Shown here: piece after piece, positions 9,455 through 19,284 of the stretch
Numbering within the stretch: the first letter of the stretch is position 1
Layout of the letters: the number at the start of each line of letters is the position of its first letter
NCBI GenBank assembly: GCA_004017275.1
Contig: SAKE01000001.1
Coordinates: 1-64,000 of the forward strand
Length of the DNA stretch: 64,000 bases
Reading direction: 5' to 3'
Source of the DNA: Mesorhizobium sp.
GTDB taxonomy: Bacteria; Pseudomonadota; Alphaproteobacteria; Rhizobiales; Rhizobiaceae
Made by a program: the position numbers and the translations under genes
The notes under the pieces: generated by a model
The model's input: only the letters and a program-made list of their open reading frames with translations
Database searches by the model: none
What the model was told of the DNA's origin: nothing

Positions 9455-11132
9455 TCAGGCGGCAGCTGGTTGGGTCCGCAGTTTTGCGGACCTCCAATTC
9501 CACGGCAGCAGATCATCGATCCGATGGGCCGGATAGGCGGGCAGTCGGGCGAGGACGTCGGCGAGCCAGGCCTGCGGGTCGATATCGTTCATCTTGGCGC
9601 TGACGATCAGGCTGTAGAGAACGGCAGCGCGCTGTCCGCCGCGATCGGAACCGCAGAACAGCCAGGACTTTCTGCCGAGAGCGATGCCGCGCAGGGCTCG
9701 CTCGGCTGCACTGTTCGATAGGCAGATCCGCCCATCGTCGAGGAACCGGGTGAAGGATGACCAGCGGCGCAGCATGTAGTTGAAGGCCTTGCTCAGGTCG
9801 TGTCCGCGCGAGAGCTTTGTCGCGCGTCTCGATCATCCAGCGCTCGAGCTCGGTGAGCAGCGGCGCGCTCCGCTCCTGGCGCACGGCGTGGCGTTGGGCT
9901 GGCGACAGGCCGTTGATCGCGCGTTCGATATCGAACAGGGCATCGATGCGCTTCACGGCTTCGACCGCCAGTGGATAGACCAGGTTGGGCTTCTCGCTGC
10001 GCGCCTTCTTGCGCGCCGCCGCTTCGATATCGGCCAGCTCGAACATTTTGCGCCGGCTGTGGGCCCAGCAGCTGGCTTCCATAACAGGCGCCGGCTGACG
10101 ACCCGTCGCATAGAGATCGCCATAACCGCCAAAGGCATCGGCCTGCAGAATGCCGCTCCAGCCGGCGAGATGCGCCGCGGGATGTTCGCCTCGACGATCG
10201 CGGGAATAATAGAATACCGCCGCCGGCGGATCGGCGCCGCCGAACGGTCGGTCATCGCGCACATAGGTCCATAAACGGCCGGTATCGGTCTTGCCCTTGG
10301 CCAGGACCGGCACCGTTGTGTCGTCGCCGTGCAGACGTGAAGCGGCCAGCACATGGGCTTCGAGCTGCTTGAACAGCGGCATCAGCGCCGCGGCGCCGGC
10401 CCCGACCTGGTCGGCGAGCGTCGACAGGCTGAGCGGCACGCCTTCGCGCGCATAGCGTTCAGCCTGGCGGTTGAGCGGCTGATGCTGGCCGAACTTCTCG
10501 AACAGGATCATCGCCAGCAGGCCGGGACCGGCCCAGCCACGCGGGGTGGCGTGGAACGGCGCCGGAGCCCGGCTGATCGCCTCGGAGTCGCGGCAGGTGA
10601 ACTTCTCCCGCACGTGCTGGATCACCTTCCATTGCCGCGGCACCACCTCCAGCGTCTCGGTGATATCCTCACCCAACTTGCGTAGCCGATGACCGCCGCA
10701 GCAGTGACAAGCAGTCGGCGCGGGCTCGACCATGCGTTCGCGCGGCAGATGCTCGGGAAATGGCTGGCGCGCGGGTCGCTTGCGCACATAAGGCGCCACC
10801 TCGGTGGTCCGGGCCGCAGCCTGTTCGGCGGCGATCTCGTCTTCCGTCGCGGTGCTCTGGAGTTCCTCGAAGATGAGTTCCATCTGGTCGTGCAGGCGGG
10901 CTGAGCGTTCAGAACTCTGACCATGCAGCGCCCGCTGCAGCTTCCGGATCGTCAGATCCTGATGTGCGATCAGCGCTGCATCATCCGATGCCTTGGCTCT
11001 GGCGACCGCCAGTTCGGCCTCGACCAGCGCAGCGCGCGCGGCCTTGTCTTCGGCTCTGGCCAGCGCCGCGATCAGCGCCGCTCTCAGCGCGCCAATATCG
11101 TCCGGCACAGCACCCTGGGCGGTGGCAACCAT
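9455..11132 (-). pseudogene. tnpC: IS66 transposase TnpC, frameshifted
   Basis: From 11132 the frame encodes the IS66 TnpC architecture: an N-terminal coiled-coil/leucine-zipper region, a zinc-finger-like segment CHCCGGHRLRKLGED, and the DDE transposase core (RLHGDDTTVPVLAKGKTDTG, LQADAFGGYGDLY, CWAHSRRKMFELAD). Near 9808 the frame shifts. The expected LSKAFNYMLRRW and the C-terminal block SNSAAERALRGIALGRKSW continue in another frame to the stop at 9455, including the last catalytic acidic residue. A single lost base would account for it. Without that base the product would be about 560 residues. It could be a sequencing error rather than a true mutation. Confidence 0.85.
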
Positions 11133-11198
11133 GCCTTGGAGTGAATCATAAAACGAGTCCGCTGACTCGCGGAAAATGGCGCAAACTCAAAGAAAAAC

Positions 11199-11546
11199 TC
11201 AGCCCGCGCGCTGCGGTCGGAACGTGTGACGCGGGTTGCGCCAATCGATCCCGTCGAGCATGTAGGCAAGCTGCGCCCGTGATATCGAAACCGTGCCGTC
11301 CGCCGGCGACGCCCATAGAAACCGGCCCTTCTCGAGCCGTTTAGCATACAGCGACATGCCGAGCCCATCATGCCAGATAATCTTGATCAGGTTGCCGCTG
11401 CGGCCGCGGAAGACATAAAGATCGCCGGCATGCGGATCCCGGCCCAACGTCTCCTGAACTTGTAGAGCGAGACCCTGCATTCCGCGACGCATATCGGTCT
11501 GGCCGACTGCCAACCAGATACGCACCTGGCTCGGAACCGGGATCAT
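11199..11546 (-). CDS. tnpB: IS66 accessory protein TnpB
   Basis: This encodes 115 residues of the IS66 Orf2 family: VRIWLAVGQTDMRRGMQGLA at the N-terminus, GDLYVFRGRSGNLIKIIWHD centrally and FLWASPADGTVSISRAQL near the end. The protein is required together with TnpA and TnpC for IS66 transposition, though its biochemical role is unclear. The frame is intact. Its start overlaps the stop of tnpA by four bases, giving translational coupling. Confidence 0.92.
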   Translation of the reverse strand: MIPVPSQVRIWLAVGQTDMRRGMQGLALQVQETLGRDPHAGDLYVFRGRSGNLIKIIWHDGLGMSLYAKRLEKGRFLWASPADGTVSISRAQLAYMLDGIDWRNPRHTFRPQRAG

Positions 11547-11896
11547 GAAACCCCTAGCGCCTTCACCATCGCCGCCGCCAGTGTTGGCGGCGTGGTCAGC
11601 GGAATCCGCAGCCGCACCTTGCCGGCGACCTCCAGCTCGATCACCGCTGGGGATGCCGCCGGCCGCGAAACGGCGACAGGCTCATCGGGAGCCACGACAA
11701 CTTCGGCAAAGCCCGTCTCGCGGGCTCTCACCGTGCGGCGCCACTTGTAGATCAGGCTGGTCGCGACATCGTACTGACGCGCCACCGCCGCCACTGTGGC
11801 CCCAGGCGCGAATGCCGCGGCCAGTATCCGGCACTGATCCGCTTCACTCCAACGGCGCCGCCGCTCCGGCCCGGTCAATAACGTCACATGGCTCAT
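11543..11896 (-). CDS. tnpA: IS66 accessory protein TnpA (helix-turn-helix)
   Basis: This encodes 117 residues with a transposase_8-like helix-turn-helix at residues 14-55 (RRRWSEADQCRILAAAF then VAAVARQYDVATSLIYKWRR) and a variable C-terminal half. It is the first gene of the IS66 operon and should bind the element ends. The start ATG 11896 lies about 95 bases inside the element's right end, which leaves room for the promoter. The frame is intact. Confidence 0.92.
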   Translation of the reverse strand: MSHVTLLTGPERRRRWSEADQCRILAAAFAPGATVAAVARQYDVATSLIYKWRRTVRARETGFAEVVVAPDEPVAVSRPAASPAVIELEVAGKVRLRIPLTTPPTLAAAMVKALGVS

Positions 11897-11991
11897 GTTG
11901 TGCTGCTAACCACGCTCGTAAGGACGACCTTAAGAGCGCAGCCTCGCTACCGTGCCATCTTCTCGCAAGGCGGCCTCCGCCGGAGGCGTAC

Positions 11992-11999
11992 CCTGCAGA
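11992..11999 (+). repeat. Target-site duplication, right copy
   Basis: CCTGCAGA, identical to 9139-9146, immediately follows the IS66 right end and is continuous with the resumed IS110 coding sequence. Confidence 0.9.
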
Positions 12000-12083
12000 C
12001 TGGCTGTGATCATGCATCGGATCTGGATCGACGTCAGCGAATTCCGCTGGTCGAAGGAGGAGGCGACCGCGATCACCAGCTAA

Positions 12084-12496
12084 GCATTAAGCAAGATCCG
12101 CCCTTTCGGCGGTGAATGTCCCTGCCGGGATGATGGCGTCGTGATCTCGTGGATGGGGAGGCAGCCCTAACTTAAGGTACTACTGCGTCGATTACATTGA
12201 GGCACCCACGTCTTGAACGCTAAATGCGGCGACCCAGTGTTAACCGCGAAGAGAACCACAGAGCCGGCAGGAACATGGATACGCCGACAGGAGCTTGCAA
12301 TCAGCTCCACGATCAGAGAACCCCATCTAAATCCTAGATACCTGCGATATTGATTCTGTTCTTGCATTCCGTCTTTGCCCGCGACCATCATCTTCAACGC
12401 AAACGAAGGGAACCGCTGCATCACGCCAAGACATGGCCTAGGCTATGCGCGTTCGGTTTGAAATTGCGGTGCACTAGAATTTAAAGGGAGGACAGA
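12084..12496. other. Intergenic region upstream of the peptide transporter operon
   Basis: About 410 bases between the end of the IS110 transposase remnant and the first transporter gene. No coding sequence is convincing. The left part is probably the 3' non-coding end of IS110. The right part should hold the operon promoter, but I could not identify a well-spaced promoter or an obvious operator. Confidence 0.4.
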
Positions 12497-14167
12497 ATGA
12501 ACGAGTGGCAGCTCAACCGCCGTGCCATGATGAAGGCTATGCTTGCGGGATCAACCGCGCCTTGGATCATGCACTCAAACGCGTTTGCCTCGTCGTGTGG
12601 TGATCATATCGTGCGCTTCGGCACAATGGGCACCCCGGACACGATGAACCCTTTTGCGAGTTATGGTTCCTTCTGGCCCCTGGTTTTCTCCTATGACTGC
12701 TTGGTGGGTATGGACGCGCAGCGCCACGAGGATCGGAAGGGGTTTGCGAAGGAGTGGTCCGTCGCTGACGACAAGCTCACCTGGACCTTTAAGATCTGGC
12801 CTGGCATGAAGTGGTCGGATGGTCAGCCTGCGACGGCCAGGGACGCTGCGTTCACCTATAATTATCTACGCGACTCCATTGGCAAGCCCGACGAACTAAA
12901 TCGGGGTCTCAACAACACCGACGGCATGGACCAAATCGATCTCATAGAGGCTGTTGATGATGAGACTTTGCAAATAGTAACGAAGGCTCCTACGCGCTGG
13001 CCAATTGACAACTACCTTCTAATTGTCCCCGAGCACATTTGGAAGGATATCAGCTACGCCGATGCTCGCGGCACTTTCCGCAATAATCCCCCGCTGGTGG
13101 GAACTGGACCTATGATCGTTGCGGAGTTTAAACAAGGTCAGTTTGATCGCCTCACGCCAAATCCTTATTTCCGTACAGGACAGCCAAAAACTGCCGGCAT
13201 GATATTGCAATACGTCACGACAATCGATTCAGTCGCGCAGGGTTTGAAGAGCGGCGACCTCGATTACGGCAGCGGTCTCACGGCCGCCCAATGGGCCGAC
13301 CTCTCAAAGGATCCCAACATAAAGGTCGGTGAATCGCGCGTTGAGCAGCGTAATTATTTGGCCTTTAACACTCTCTCGGAGAAGGGGGCAGGCAGCACCA
13401 AGGCCCTGCAGGACCCGGCTTTTCGCGACGCGATCGGCTATGCGATCGACCAGAAGGCCATCGTCGACCGAGCTTACCGCGGGCACGCGGACCCTGGCGT
13501 GGGACTGGTAATGCCGGTGGCGGCCGATTACTATTCGGACCTAAACGACATCAGGCGCCACTTCGATTTCGCCGAGGCAGGCCGCCGACTCGATGCCGCC
13601 GGCTATCGCGACAAGAATGGAGACGGCGTCCGGGAGGACAAGGAGGGCAACAGCTTCCAGCTCGATCTGATTACCGGAAAGTTCTCGGGTGTCCTCGAGA
13701 TGCCGATTGCGGTCGTGCAGCTTATCGCTGGCTGGCTGCAACAAGTCGGCATACCTTTATCGGTTACCCAACTCGACTCCGGCGCGCTCACTGCCCGCAC
13801 GGCGGCGCCGGCGGATGGCGGCGGAGGCTGGGATTTGCTCGTAGCCAGCAACTGGCCATCTCCCACACCTCACGACCTGCTTAGGATGGGGAGCAGCAAG
13901 GCCATCGGCAACCCAAACATGTCATACTGGACCGATGACAACTTCGAAAAGCTCTTGTCCGAGGTCGACAGTACCGTCGACCCTAAGAAGAGCCAGGAAC
14001 TGGTCGATGAGGCGGCGCGCCTCATTTATCGCGAAGCACCCTATATCATGCTATGCTATCCCCTCGTGCTCGACGCCCATCGCACAGATTGTTTCGAGGG
14101 CTGGGGGACACAGGACATGGTGTCGATGTGGACCTATTTTCCGTTCGATCGCTTGAGGTCAATCTGA
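12497..14167 (+). CDS. ABC transporter substrate-binding protein, family 5 (oligopeptide/dipeptide type)
   Basis: This encodes 556 residues, normal for the DppA/OppA cluster. The N-terminus NRRAMMKAMLAGSTAP followed by a hydrophobic stretch to about residue 31 looks like a twin-arginine or Sec export signal; RR at residues 8-9 favours Tat but the motif is not canonical. The mature part shows GTMGTPDTMNPF, FKIWPGMKWSDGQP and GKFSGVLEMP. It is periplasmic and delivers peptides, opines or similar ligands to the downstream permeases. A strong ribosome site (GGGAGGACAG) precedes ATG 12497. A partial, rearranged paralogous fragment lies at 8549-8764. Ligand specificity is unknown. Confidence 0.92.
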   Translation: MNEWQLNRRAMMKAMLAGSTAPWIMHSNAFASSCGDHIVRFGTMGTPDTMNPFASYGSFWPLVFSYDCLVGMDAQRHEDRKGFAKEWSVADDKLTWTFKIWPGMKWSDGQPATARDAAFTYNYLRDSIGKPDELNRGLNNTDGMDQIDLIEAVDDETLQIVTKAPTRWPIDNYLLIVPEHIWKDISYADARGTFRNNPPLVGTGPMIVAEFKQGQFDRLTPNPYFRTGQPKTAGMILQYVTTIDSVAQGLKSGDLDYGSGLTAAQWADLSKDPNIKVGESRVEQRNYLAFNTLSEKGAGSTKALQDPAFRDAIGYAIDQKAIVDRAYRGHADPGVGLVMPVAADYYSDLNDIRRHFDFAEAGRRLDAAGYRDKNGDGVREDKEGNSFQLDLITGKFSGVLEMPIAVVQLIAGWLQQVGIPLSVTQLDSGALTARTAAPADGGGGWDLLVASNWPSPTPHDLLRMGSSKAIGNPNMSYWTDDNFEKLLSEVDSTVDPKKSQELVDEAARLIYREAPYIMLCYPLVLDAHRTDCFEGWGTQDMVSMWTYFPFDRLRSI

Positions 14168-14168
14168 C

Positions 14169-15164
14169 ATGGCTGCCAATGGTGGCCGGACCACGCGGCA
14201 CATTGGGCATGCCCTTCTCAGAGCAGCCGTAACGCTTTCGATGGTAGTAATTCTGAACTTCATTTTATTCAGAGTCATTCCGGGCGACCCCGCTAAATTG
14301 CTATTGGGCGGGGCACGAGTTTCTGTGACCGCTGAGCAGTTGGAAGCGCAGCGGAAGAGTTGGGGCCTTGAGCGGCCGCTGGTGCCGGACCAGCTTGTCG
14401 ACTACGTGTCAGCAACGCTTCATGGCGACCTCGGTTATAGTTTCAAGTTCAGGGGCAGGCGGGTCGCAGGCCTGCTCTTGGAGCGGCTGCCGGCCACTAT
14501 TGCACTGGTCGGCATCGCTCAGCTCATCGCAATCGTTGTGGGGGTCACGCTCGGCATGTATGCGGGCTGGCGCAGGGGAGGAGTCGTCGATCATATCACG
14601 ACGGGTGCCTCTCTCGCCCTCTATTCAACGCCATCGTTCTGGGTCGGCATGCTTCTGGTGGTCATCTTTAGCACGGCATTGGGCTGGCTACCTGGCTACG
14701 GTGGATATTCTCCGGGCGCGCTTAAGGGTTCTCTTGACTTATTGTTAGATTATCTGCGGCATCTCGTACTTCCCGTGTCCGCAGTGGCTCTTGGTCTGAT
14801 CGGGCAATACGTTGTGGTTTCTCGTGCTGCTATGAGCGATGTTGTCGCCGAGGACTACATGGTAACTGCCCGGGCTAAGGGGCTGACTGACCTCCAAATG
14901 TTGATGCGTCACGCCTTTCGCAATGCAATGCTACCAGTCATGACCTTGGTGACGCTAAATCTTGGTTATGTAGTGGCGGGTGCTATTACCGTCGAATCTG
15001 TATTCGCATGGCCAGGCATAGGCAACTTAACTGTTGAGGCACTCAACGCGAGAGACTATCCAGTTCTGCAAGGGATATTCCTATTGCTTGGTGTGTCGAT
15101 CGTTGTCGCGAACCTCGTCGCTGATCTTACTTACGGTCTTCTCGATCCAAGAGTTAGGCAATGA
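14169..15164 (+). CDS. ABC transporter permease (DppB-type)
   Basis: This encodes 331 residues with six predicted membrane segments and the BPD-transporter inner-membrane signature in EDYMVTARAKGLTDLQMLMR at about residues 228-247, the EAA loop that contacts the ATPases. The N-terminal segment LNFILFRVIPGDPAKLLLGG is typical of DppB/OppB. It starts one base after the binding-protein stop and its stop overlaps the next permease by four bases (ATGA). It forms half of the inner-membrane channel with the DppC-type partner. Confidence 0.93.
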   Translation: MAANGGRTTRHIGHALLRAAVTLSMVVILNFILFRVIPGDPAKLLLGGARVSVTAEQLEAQRKSWGLERPLVPDQLVDYVSATLHGDLGYSFKFRGRRVAGLLLERLPATIALVGIAQLIAIVVGVTLGMYAGWRRGGVVDHITTGASLALYSTPSFWVGMLLVVIFSTALGWLPGYGGYSPGALKGSLDLLLDYLRHLVLPVSAVALGLIGQYVVVSRAAMSDVVAEDYMVTARAKGLTDLQMLMRHAFRNAMLPVMTLVTLNLGYVVAGAITVESVFAWPGIGNLTVEALNARDYPVLQGIFLLLGVSIVVANLVADLTYGLLDPRVRQ

Positions 15165-16093
15165 GTGAAAATACTGTTCAATATTCTAAGCGCAGCCGAG
15201 AGCGGGCTATCAAAGACTTTCTGCGTCAATTTCTTGGTCATGGCGGGGCTCAGCTGGGTATAGTATGCCTTATCTTCTTTTTTGTGCTGGCAGCGGTGCC
15301 GAATATTCTGGTGGGACCTCTGCAGACTGCGATCAATGCAACCGGCGACTTCCTCGCACCACCATCAAGCCAGCATCTGCTGGGGACGGATGAGGTGGGG
15401 CGAGACGTGCTCAATCTGGTCGTCCATGGTGCCCGGATATCACTCACGATCGCGCTGCTGGCGACTGTAATCAGCCTCATCGTCGGCACCACGGTCGGAA
15501 TGACCTCGGGCTACTTTGGTGGCTGGGTGGATGTCTGGCTGATGCGCATCACAGATTTCTTTTTTGTTATGCCTTCATTCGTGCTCGCGCTGGTCATCAC
15601 GCCTGTGGTCCTTGAGGTGATGGGGCGCGGTGGAGACATCCTTGGCTTCCGCCCTTCTCTTTTTGTGATCATTGTTGTCATCGGCATGACCAGCTGGGCG
15701 TTCGTTGCTCGTATCGTTCGCAGCCAGACACTCTCGCTTAAGGAGCGAACATTCGTTGATCGTGCCCGGGTGGTGGGAAGCAGCGATTTCAGCATCATGG
15801 TACAGCACATCCTGCCCAATCTCGTGCCGCAAATTGCAGCCAATGGCGCCTTGGTCGTCTCCGGCGCAATCTATATCGAGACTTCACTCTCGTTCCTTGG
15901 GCTTGGCGATCCCTTGCAGCCTTCATGGGGCACGTTGCTATCGCTCGCTCAGCGCGCCGGCGCCGCCAGTGCTGGAGCCTGGTGGTATCTTGGCGCCCCC
16001 GGGCTGTGCGCGCTTACGGTTGCGCTTAGCTTCGTCCTGATTGGCAATGCCCTCGACGATACGTTCAATCCACGCCGGAGGGTGATCCCATGA
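15161..16093 (+). CDS. ABC transporter permease (DppC-type)
   Basis: This encodes 310 residues: an N-terminal OppC_N segment, then GTDEVGRDVLNLVVHGARIS, which is diagnostic of DppC/OppC permeases, and a C-terminal EAA region around FVDRARVVGSSDFSIMVQH. Several hydrophobic membrane spans are visible. Four-base overlaps with both neighbours indicate coupled translation within the operon. It should heterodimerise with the preceding permease. Confidence 0.93.
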   Translation: MSENTVQYSKRSRERAIKDFLRQFLGHGGAQLGIVCLIFFFVLAAVPNILVGPLQTAINATGDFLAPPSSQHLLGTDEVGRDVLNLVVHGARISLTIALLATVISLIVGTTVGMTSGYFGGWVDVWLMRITDFFFVMPSFVLALVITPVVLEVMGRGGDILGFRPSLFVIIVVIGMTSWAFVARIVRSQTLSLKERTFVDRARVVGSSDFSIMVQHILPNLVPQIAANGALVVSGAIYIETSLSFLGLGDPLQPSWGTLLSLAQRAGAASAGAWWYLGAPGLCALTVALSFVLIGNALDDTFNPRRRVIP

Positions 16094-17100
16094 CAGAACC
16101 CTCCCGGAGCACGGCGTTGCTTCTGAACGTCGACGGGCTCTCTGTTGACTACAAGCTCAAGGGCCTTTCATCGCGTGCAATCGATGGCGTAAGCTTTGCG
16201 CTTCGAGCCGGAGAGGCCGTTGCCCTCGTCGGTGAATCGGGCAGTGGAAAGACCACGACCGCAATGGCGATTGCGGGTCTGCTATCGCCCAACGCGCGGG
16301 TAAGCGAGGGCGAGGTACGCTATCGCGGAGAGCGACTGCCTATCAATGACGATGTCGCCATGCGGCCACACCGCTGGAGCGAGACGTCCGTCGTCTTTCA
16401 GGGCGCGATGAATGCGCTCAATCCCGTTCACCGCATCACCAAGCAGATCGCCGAGCCATGCATCCTGCGGCTCGGTTTGTCGCGCAGCGAGGCCACCGTG
16501 CGGGCAAGGGAGCTGCTCGAACTGGTCGGCATTCCGGCGGACCGCGGTGCAGCCTATCCTCACGAACTGTCGGGTGGGATGCGTCAAAGGGTGATGATTG
16601 CGATGGCACTCGCATGTCGCCCCTCGATTGTCATCGGCGACGAGCCCACCACGGCGCTCGATGTCATTACACAGGCTCAGATTCTCAAGCTCTTTGGGGA
16701 CTTGCGATCGAAGCTTAACCTTGCCCTGATTTTGATTACCCACGACCTTTCTGTTGTTGCCGAGACTTGTGATCGCGTGATGATTATGTACGCTGGCCGC
16801 ATCGTCGAGGATGGCACTGTCGCCGATGTCTTCGCGCAACCCAAGCATCCCTATACCCAGCTGCTGATCGAATCGATACCAAACCCAGCAAACGGCAAAC
16901 GGATGATCCGGCCTATCCCCGGTGATCCTCCCAACTTGGTGAATCGACCCTCAGGCTGCGCCTTCCATTCACGTTGCCCGTCTGCAATGACGGTATGCGC
17001 GACCGAAGTCCCCAGCCTCGACGAAGTCCGGCGGGGCCGCGTCGCCTGTCACCTTCACCGGCCCTTGACGCAAGAGGACAAGGTCGCAATTCATGCCTGA
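16090..17100 (+). CDS. ABC transporter ATP-binding protein (DppD-type)
   Basis: This encodes 336 residues. Walker A is GESGSGKTT, the signature is LSGGMRQRVMIAMALA, and Walker B is IVIGDEPTTALD, with the H-loop in LITHDLSVVAE. The C-terminal OppD/F extension contains the cysteine-rich iron-sulfur-like block GCAFHSRCPSAMTVC, as in DppD proteins. It powers uptake of the ligand captured by the upstream binding protein and pairs with the next ATPase. The first four bases overlap the permease stop. Confidence 0.93.
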   Translation: MTEPSRSTALLLNVDGLSVDYKLKGLSSRAIDGVSFALRAGEAVALVGESGSGKTTTAMAIAGLLSPNARVSEGEVRYRGERLPINDDVAMRPHRWSETSVVFQGAMNALNPVHRITKQIAEPCILRLGLSRSEATVRARELLELVGIPADRGAAYPHELSGGMRQRVMIAMALACRPSIVIGDEPTTALDVITQAQILKLFGDLRSKLNLALILITHDLSVVAETCDRVMIMYAGRIVEDGTVADVFAQPKHPYTQLLIESIPNPANGKRMIRPIPGDPPNLVNRPSGCAFHSRCPSAMTVCATEVPSLDEVRRGRVACHLHRPLTQEDKVAIHA

Positions 17101-18094
17101 CACTGCCGACATCCTGCGTCTGGAAAGCCTGCAGGTCCACTTCCCGATCCGTGGCGGATTCTTCGACCGTGTTCTGGGCCGACCTGCCGGTGCAGTGCGT
17201 GCGGTGGACGGGATCGACTTGAACGTCGGACAGGGTGAAATCGTTGCCCTGGTCGGGGAATCGGGGAGCGGCAAGACGACAGTGGGCCGCGTCATCACCA
17301 AACTTGCTCAGCCGACAGGCGGCAGGTTGCTGTTCGAAGGCCGAGACATGACGTCGGAGCGAGGCTCCTCGACCCTGCGTCCTTACCGGCGTCGCGTGCA
17401 GATGATCTTCCAGGACGCCTATCAGGCGCTCAATCCGCGACACACCGTATTCGATATCGTGGCGGAGCCGTTGCGCTCCCTGCGGTTGGTCGAGAACCAT
17501 TCCCAACTTACGGAGAGGGTCAGCGAAGCGCTTGCGGCAGCCGGGCTTAATCCTTCCGGCGATTTCTTTCCCCGCTTCCCGCACGAACTGTCCGGCGGGC
17601 AGCGACAGCGGGTCGTGATTGCCGGAGCGCTTGCCGTGAAGCCGGAACTCATCGTCGCCGATGAACCTGTGTCGATGCTCGATGTCTCGATACGCGCACA
17701 GATTCTTCAGGTCCTGGTGGATTTGCGTGACAAACACCACATGGCGCTGCTGTTCATCACCCACGACCTGCCGCTCGCGTGGTTGATCGCCGACCGGATT
17801 GCGGTGTTGTATCTTGGGCGACTGGTGGAAATCGGCACAGCGGATCAGATCACGTTCAACCCCCGCCATCCGTATACCGTCGCGCTGCGCAACGCCACGC
17901 CGCAGATTCGCGGCGACGCAGATCGCAGCAAGCTACCGGCCCTGCAGGGCGAGGTTCCAAGTGCCGCACGCGTGCCGAAGGGCTGTCGTTTCCATCCGCG
18001 CTGCCCGCTTGCCTTCGACCGCTGCAAGGAGGAGGAGCCGCCGGCCCTCGAAGTGGGACCACAGCATATGTCCGCGTGTTGGCTGACAAAGTGA
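17093..18094 (+). CDS. ABC transporter ATP-binding protein (DppF-type)
   Basis: This encodes 333 residues. Walker A GESGSGKTT is at about residues 54-62, LSGGQRQRVVIAGALA is the signature, and LIVADEPVSMLD is Walker B. FFDRVLGRPAGAVRAVDGID at the N-terminus is typical of DppF/OppF, and the C-terminal GCRFHPRCPLAFDRC block is present. It overlaps the DppD-type gene by eight bases and closes the five-gene transporter operon. No terminator with a T-run is obvious directly after the stop. Confidence 0.93.
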   Translation: MPDTADILRLESLQVHFPIRGGFFDRVLGRPAGAVRAVDGIDLNVGQGEIVALVGESGSGKTTVGRVITKLAQPTGGRLLFEGRDMTSERGSSTLRPYRRRVQMIFQDAYQALNPRHTVFDIVAEPLRSLRLVENHSQLTERVSEALAAAGLNPSGDFFPRFPHELSGGQRQRVVIAGALAVKPELIVADEPVSMLDVSIRAQILQVLVDLRDKHHMALLFITHDLPLAWLIADRIAVLYLGRLVEIGTADQITFNPRHPYTVALRNATPQIRGDADRSKLPALQGEVPSAARVPKGCRFHPRCPLAFDRCKEEEPPALEVGPQHMSACWLTK

Positions 18095-18327
18095 AGGTCA
18101 GCCAATGCCGGTCAGTAAGGGCTCAGTGGTTGATACTCCAACCCCGTGCAAATCATCGACTGGTATGCTGTTTATGGGCGGGCTCCAGGCGGCGGTTGCG
18201 GGCGTTTGTCGCCTTGCTGGGTCGTTGCCGAGCCCATCGTCCCCCAAATACCTCCTCGAACTTCGCCCGCTTGTCGATCATCTCGTAGCTTCTCTTCCGA
18301 GAGACTTGATCTCTGGAGGAGGACATG

Positions 18328-18665
18328 CGGATGAAGATCCCACTGCGCATTCAACTGGATTTGTTCGCGCCCGCTGCGCCACCAACCGACATGTCCGACC
18401 GACGATCGGCTGAAGCGAGTGGCTCTGTTGCAATCGCTACTCATCGAAGCGGCGTCCGTGCCAGCCGACGGACAGTCGATCCGCGAACCTGAAGGAGGCG
18501 GGCAATGAGCAAGATCACCGCTGAGCACCTTTGCCGACCATCGTCTACATCCGGCAGTTGACAAGCTGCCAAGTCATGAACAACCGCGAAATCCAGCGGC
18601 GCCAATACGGCCTGGTCGAGCGAACTCGCCAGTTGGGCACAAGCTGCTGCTCGAGATAGTGCGGA
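18328..18665 (+). pseudogene. Remnants of a small ORF and a serine recombinase N-terminus
   Basis: From 18328 a small frame reads MKIPLRIQLDLFAPAAPPTD, then after a frameshift DDRLKRVALLQSLLIEAASV, and stops just before MSKITAEHL at 18506. Continuing in a shifted frame are TIVYIRQLTSCQVMNNREIQ and RRQYGLVERTRQLG, the N-terminal catalytic domain of a large serine recombinase (resolvase family; the usual start is close to VYIRQS). The catalytic serine context has become QLT. Only about 50 codons of the recombinase remain. It is a dead scar between the peptide transporter and the oligopeptidase. Confidence 0.6.
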
Positions 18666-19284
18666 GGCACTGGCCGTCAATCGGTCCGTTGAGAACACAG
18701 AGCCAGTCAGTTGCGTAAGGCGCCAACGTTTAACCTTCGCTCGCGGCCATGCGCGGTTCACAGGCGCTTGCTTTTCGGCCCCCACCTCGAGCGTACAACT
18801 GGCCATAACTTCGATTCGACGCGATCGACGTTGCCTGGCCGTGCACCGCACCGGCCTGTCCCCGCCGCCGGCGAGCATTGAGCATCTGGATTCGCGATAG
18901 CTGATAGCTTAATTCTATGCTTGTCAATTCCGGCATAAGCTTGAAGGTCTAATCAATAGCAAAGCAAGCGAGCTGCAGGGCCATCATCTAGGTAGCTGAA
19001 ACGGTCGCCCGCGTGTTTATGACTATGTAACAGCGGATTTTTTGCAGTTCATGTTATTAATGATGGCTGAGAATAGCATGCACGTCGCTATTGTAAGCAA
19101 GTTCTGCGTCGTGCTGAACGCTATGCTGTCAAAATCGGAAAGAGAAAAACAATGAGGCATCTCATGGGTCATGATTTCTTGAGCGGTTTGCTCGCTAGTC
19201 GGGCGGGGGGCATTAGTGAAGAAACTATATTTTTGAGGGCTGCCGCGGCAATCCTTACTTTTGCTTCCACGTGAGGGAAGTGTG
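18666..19284. other. Intergenic region upstream of the oligopeptidase gene
   Basis: About 620 bases with no recognisable gene. The last ~250 bases are notably AT-richer than the surrounding DNA and probably contain the promoter of the oligopeptidase gene. No clear operator was found. Confidence 0.35.

Larger units (their letters stand above)
9147..11991 (-). mobile_element. IS66-family insertion sequence, complete ends
   Basis: A 2845-bp element whose ends are imperfect inverted repeats beginning GTAC: the left GTACCCATCCGG pairs with GTACGCCTCCGG read from the right end, with 17 of the first 22 positions identical. It is flanked by an exact 8-bp direct duplication. Genes tnpA, tnpB and tnpC are all on the minus strand, followed by a short accessory frame, the canonical IS66 layout. 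The tnpC frame is broken near 9808, so the element may be unable to move on its own. It sits inside an IS110 transposase remnant and is the youngest event in this nested scar. Confidence 0.92.
8765..12083 (+). pseudogene. IS110-family transposase C-terminal remnant, split by IS66
   Basis: Before the IS66 insertion, 8765-9146 encodes the C-terminal (Transposase_20) half of an IS110 transposase with frameshifts: IEQKIRMLEEHILG, then MTVPGIGVLTANPLRH, then SSGVGAHFGLTPRRYQSG, then LLARVARWSALKAWA. After the insertion, 12000-12083 resumes with LAVIMHRIWIDVSEFRW and a TAA stop. Removing IS66 and one copy of its 8-bp duplication rejoins the reading frame exactly through KKARVAVACRLAVIMHR. The N-terminal DEDD catalytic half is missing. 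No functional product is expected. Confidence 0.85.
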
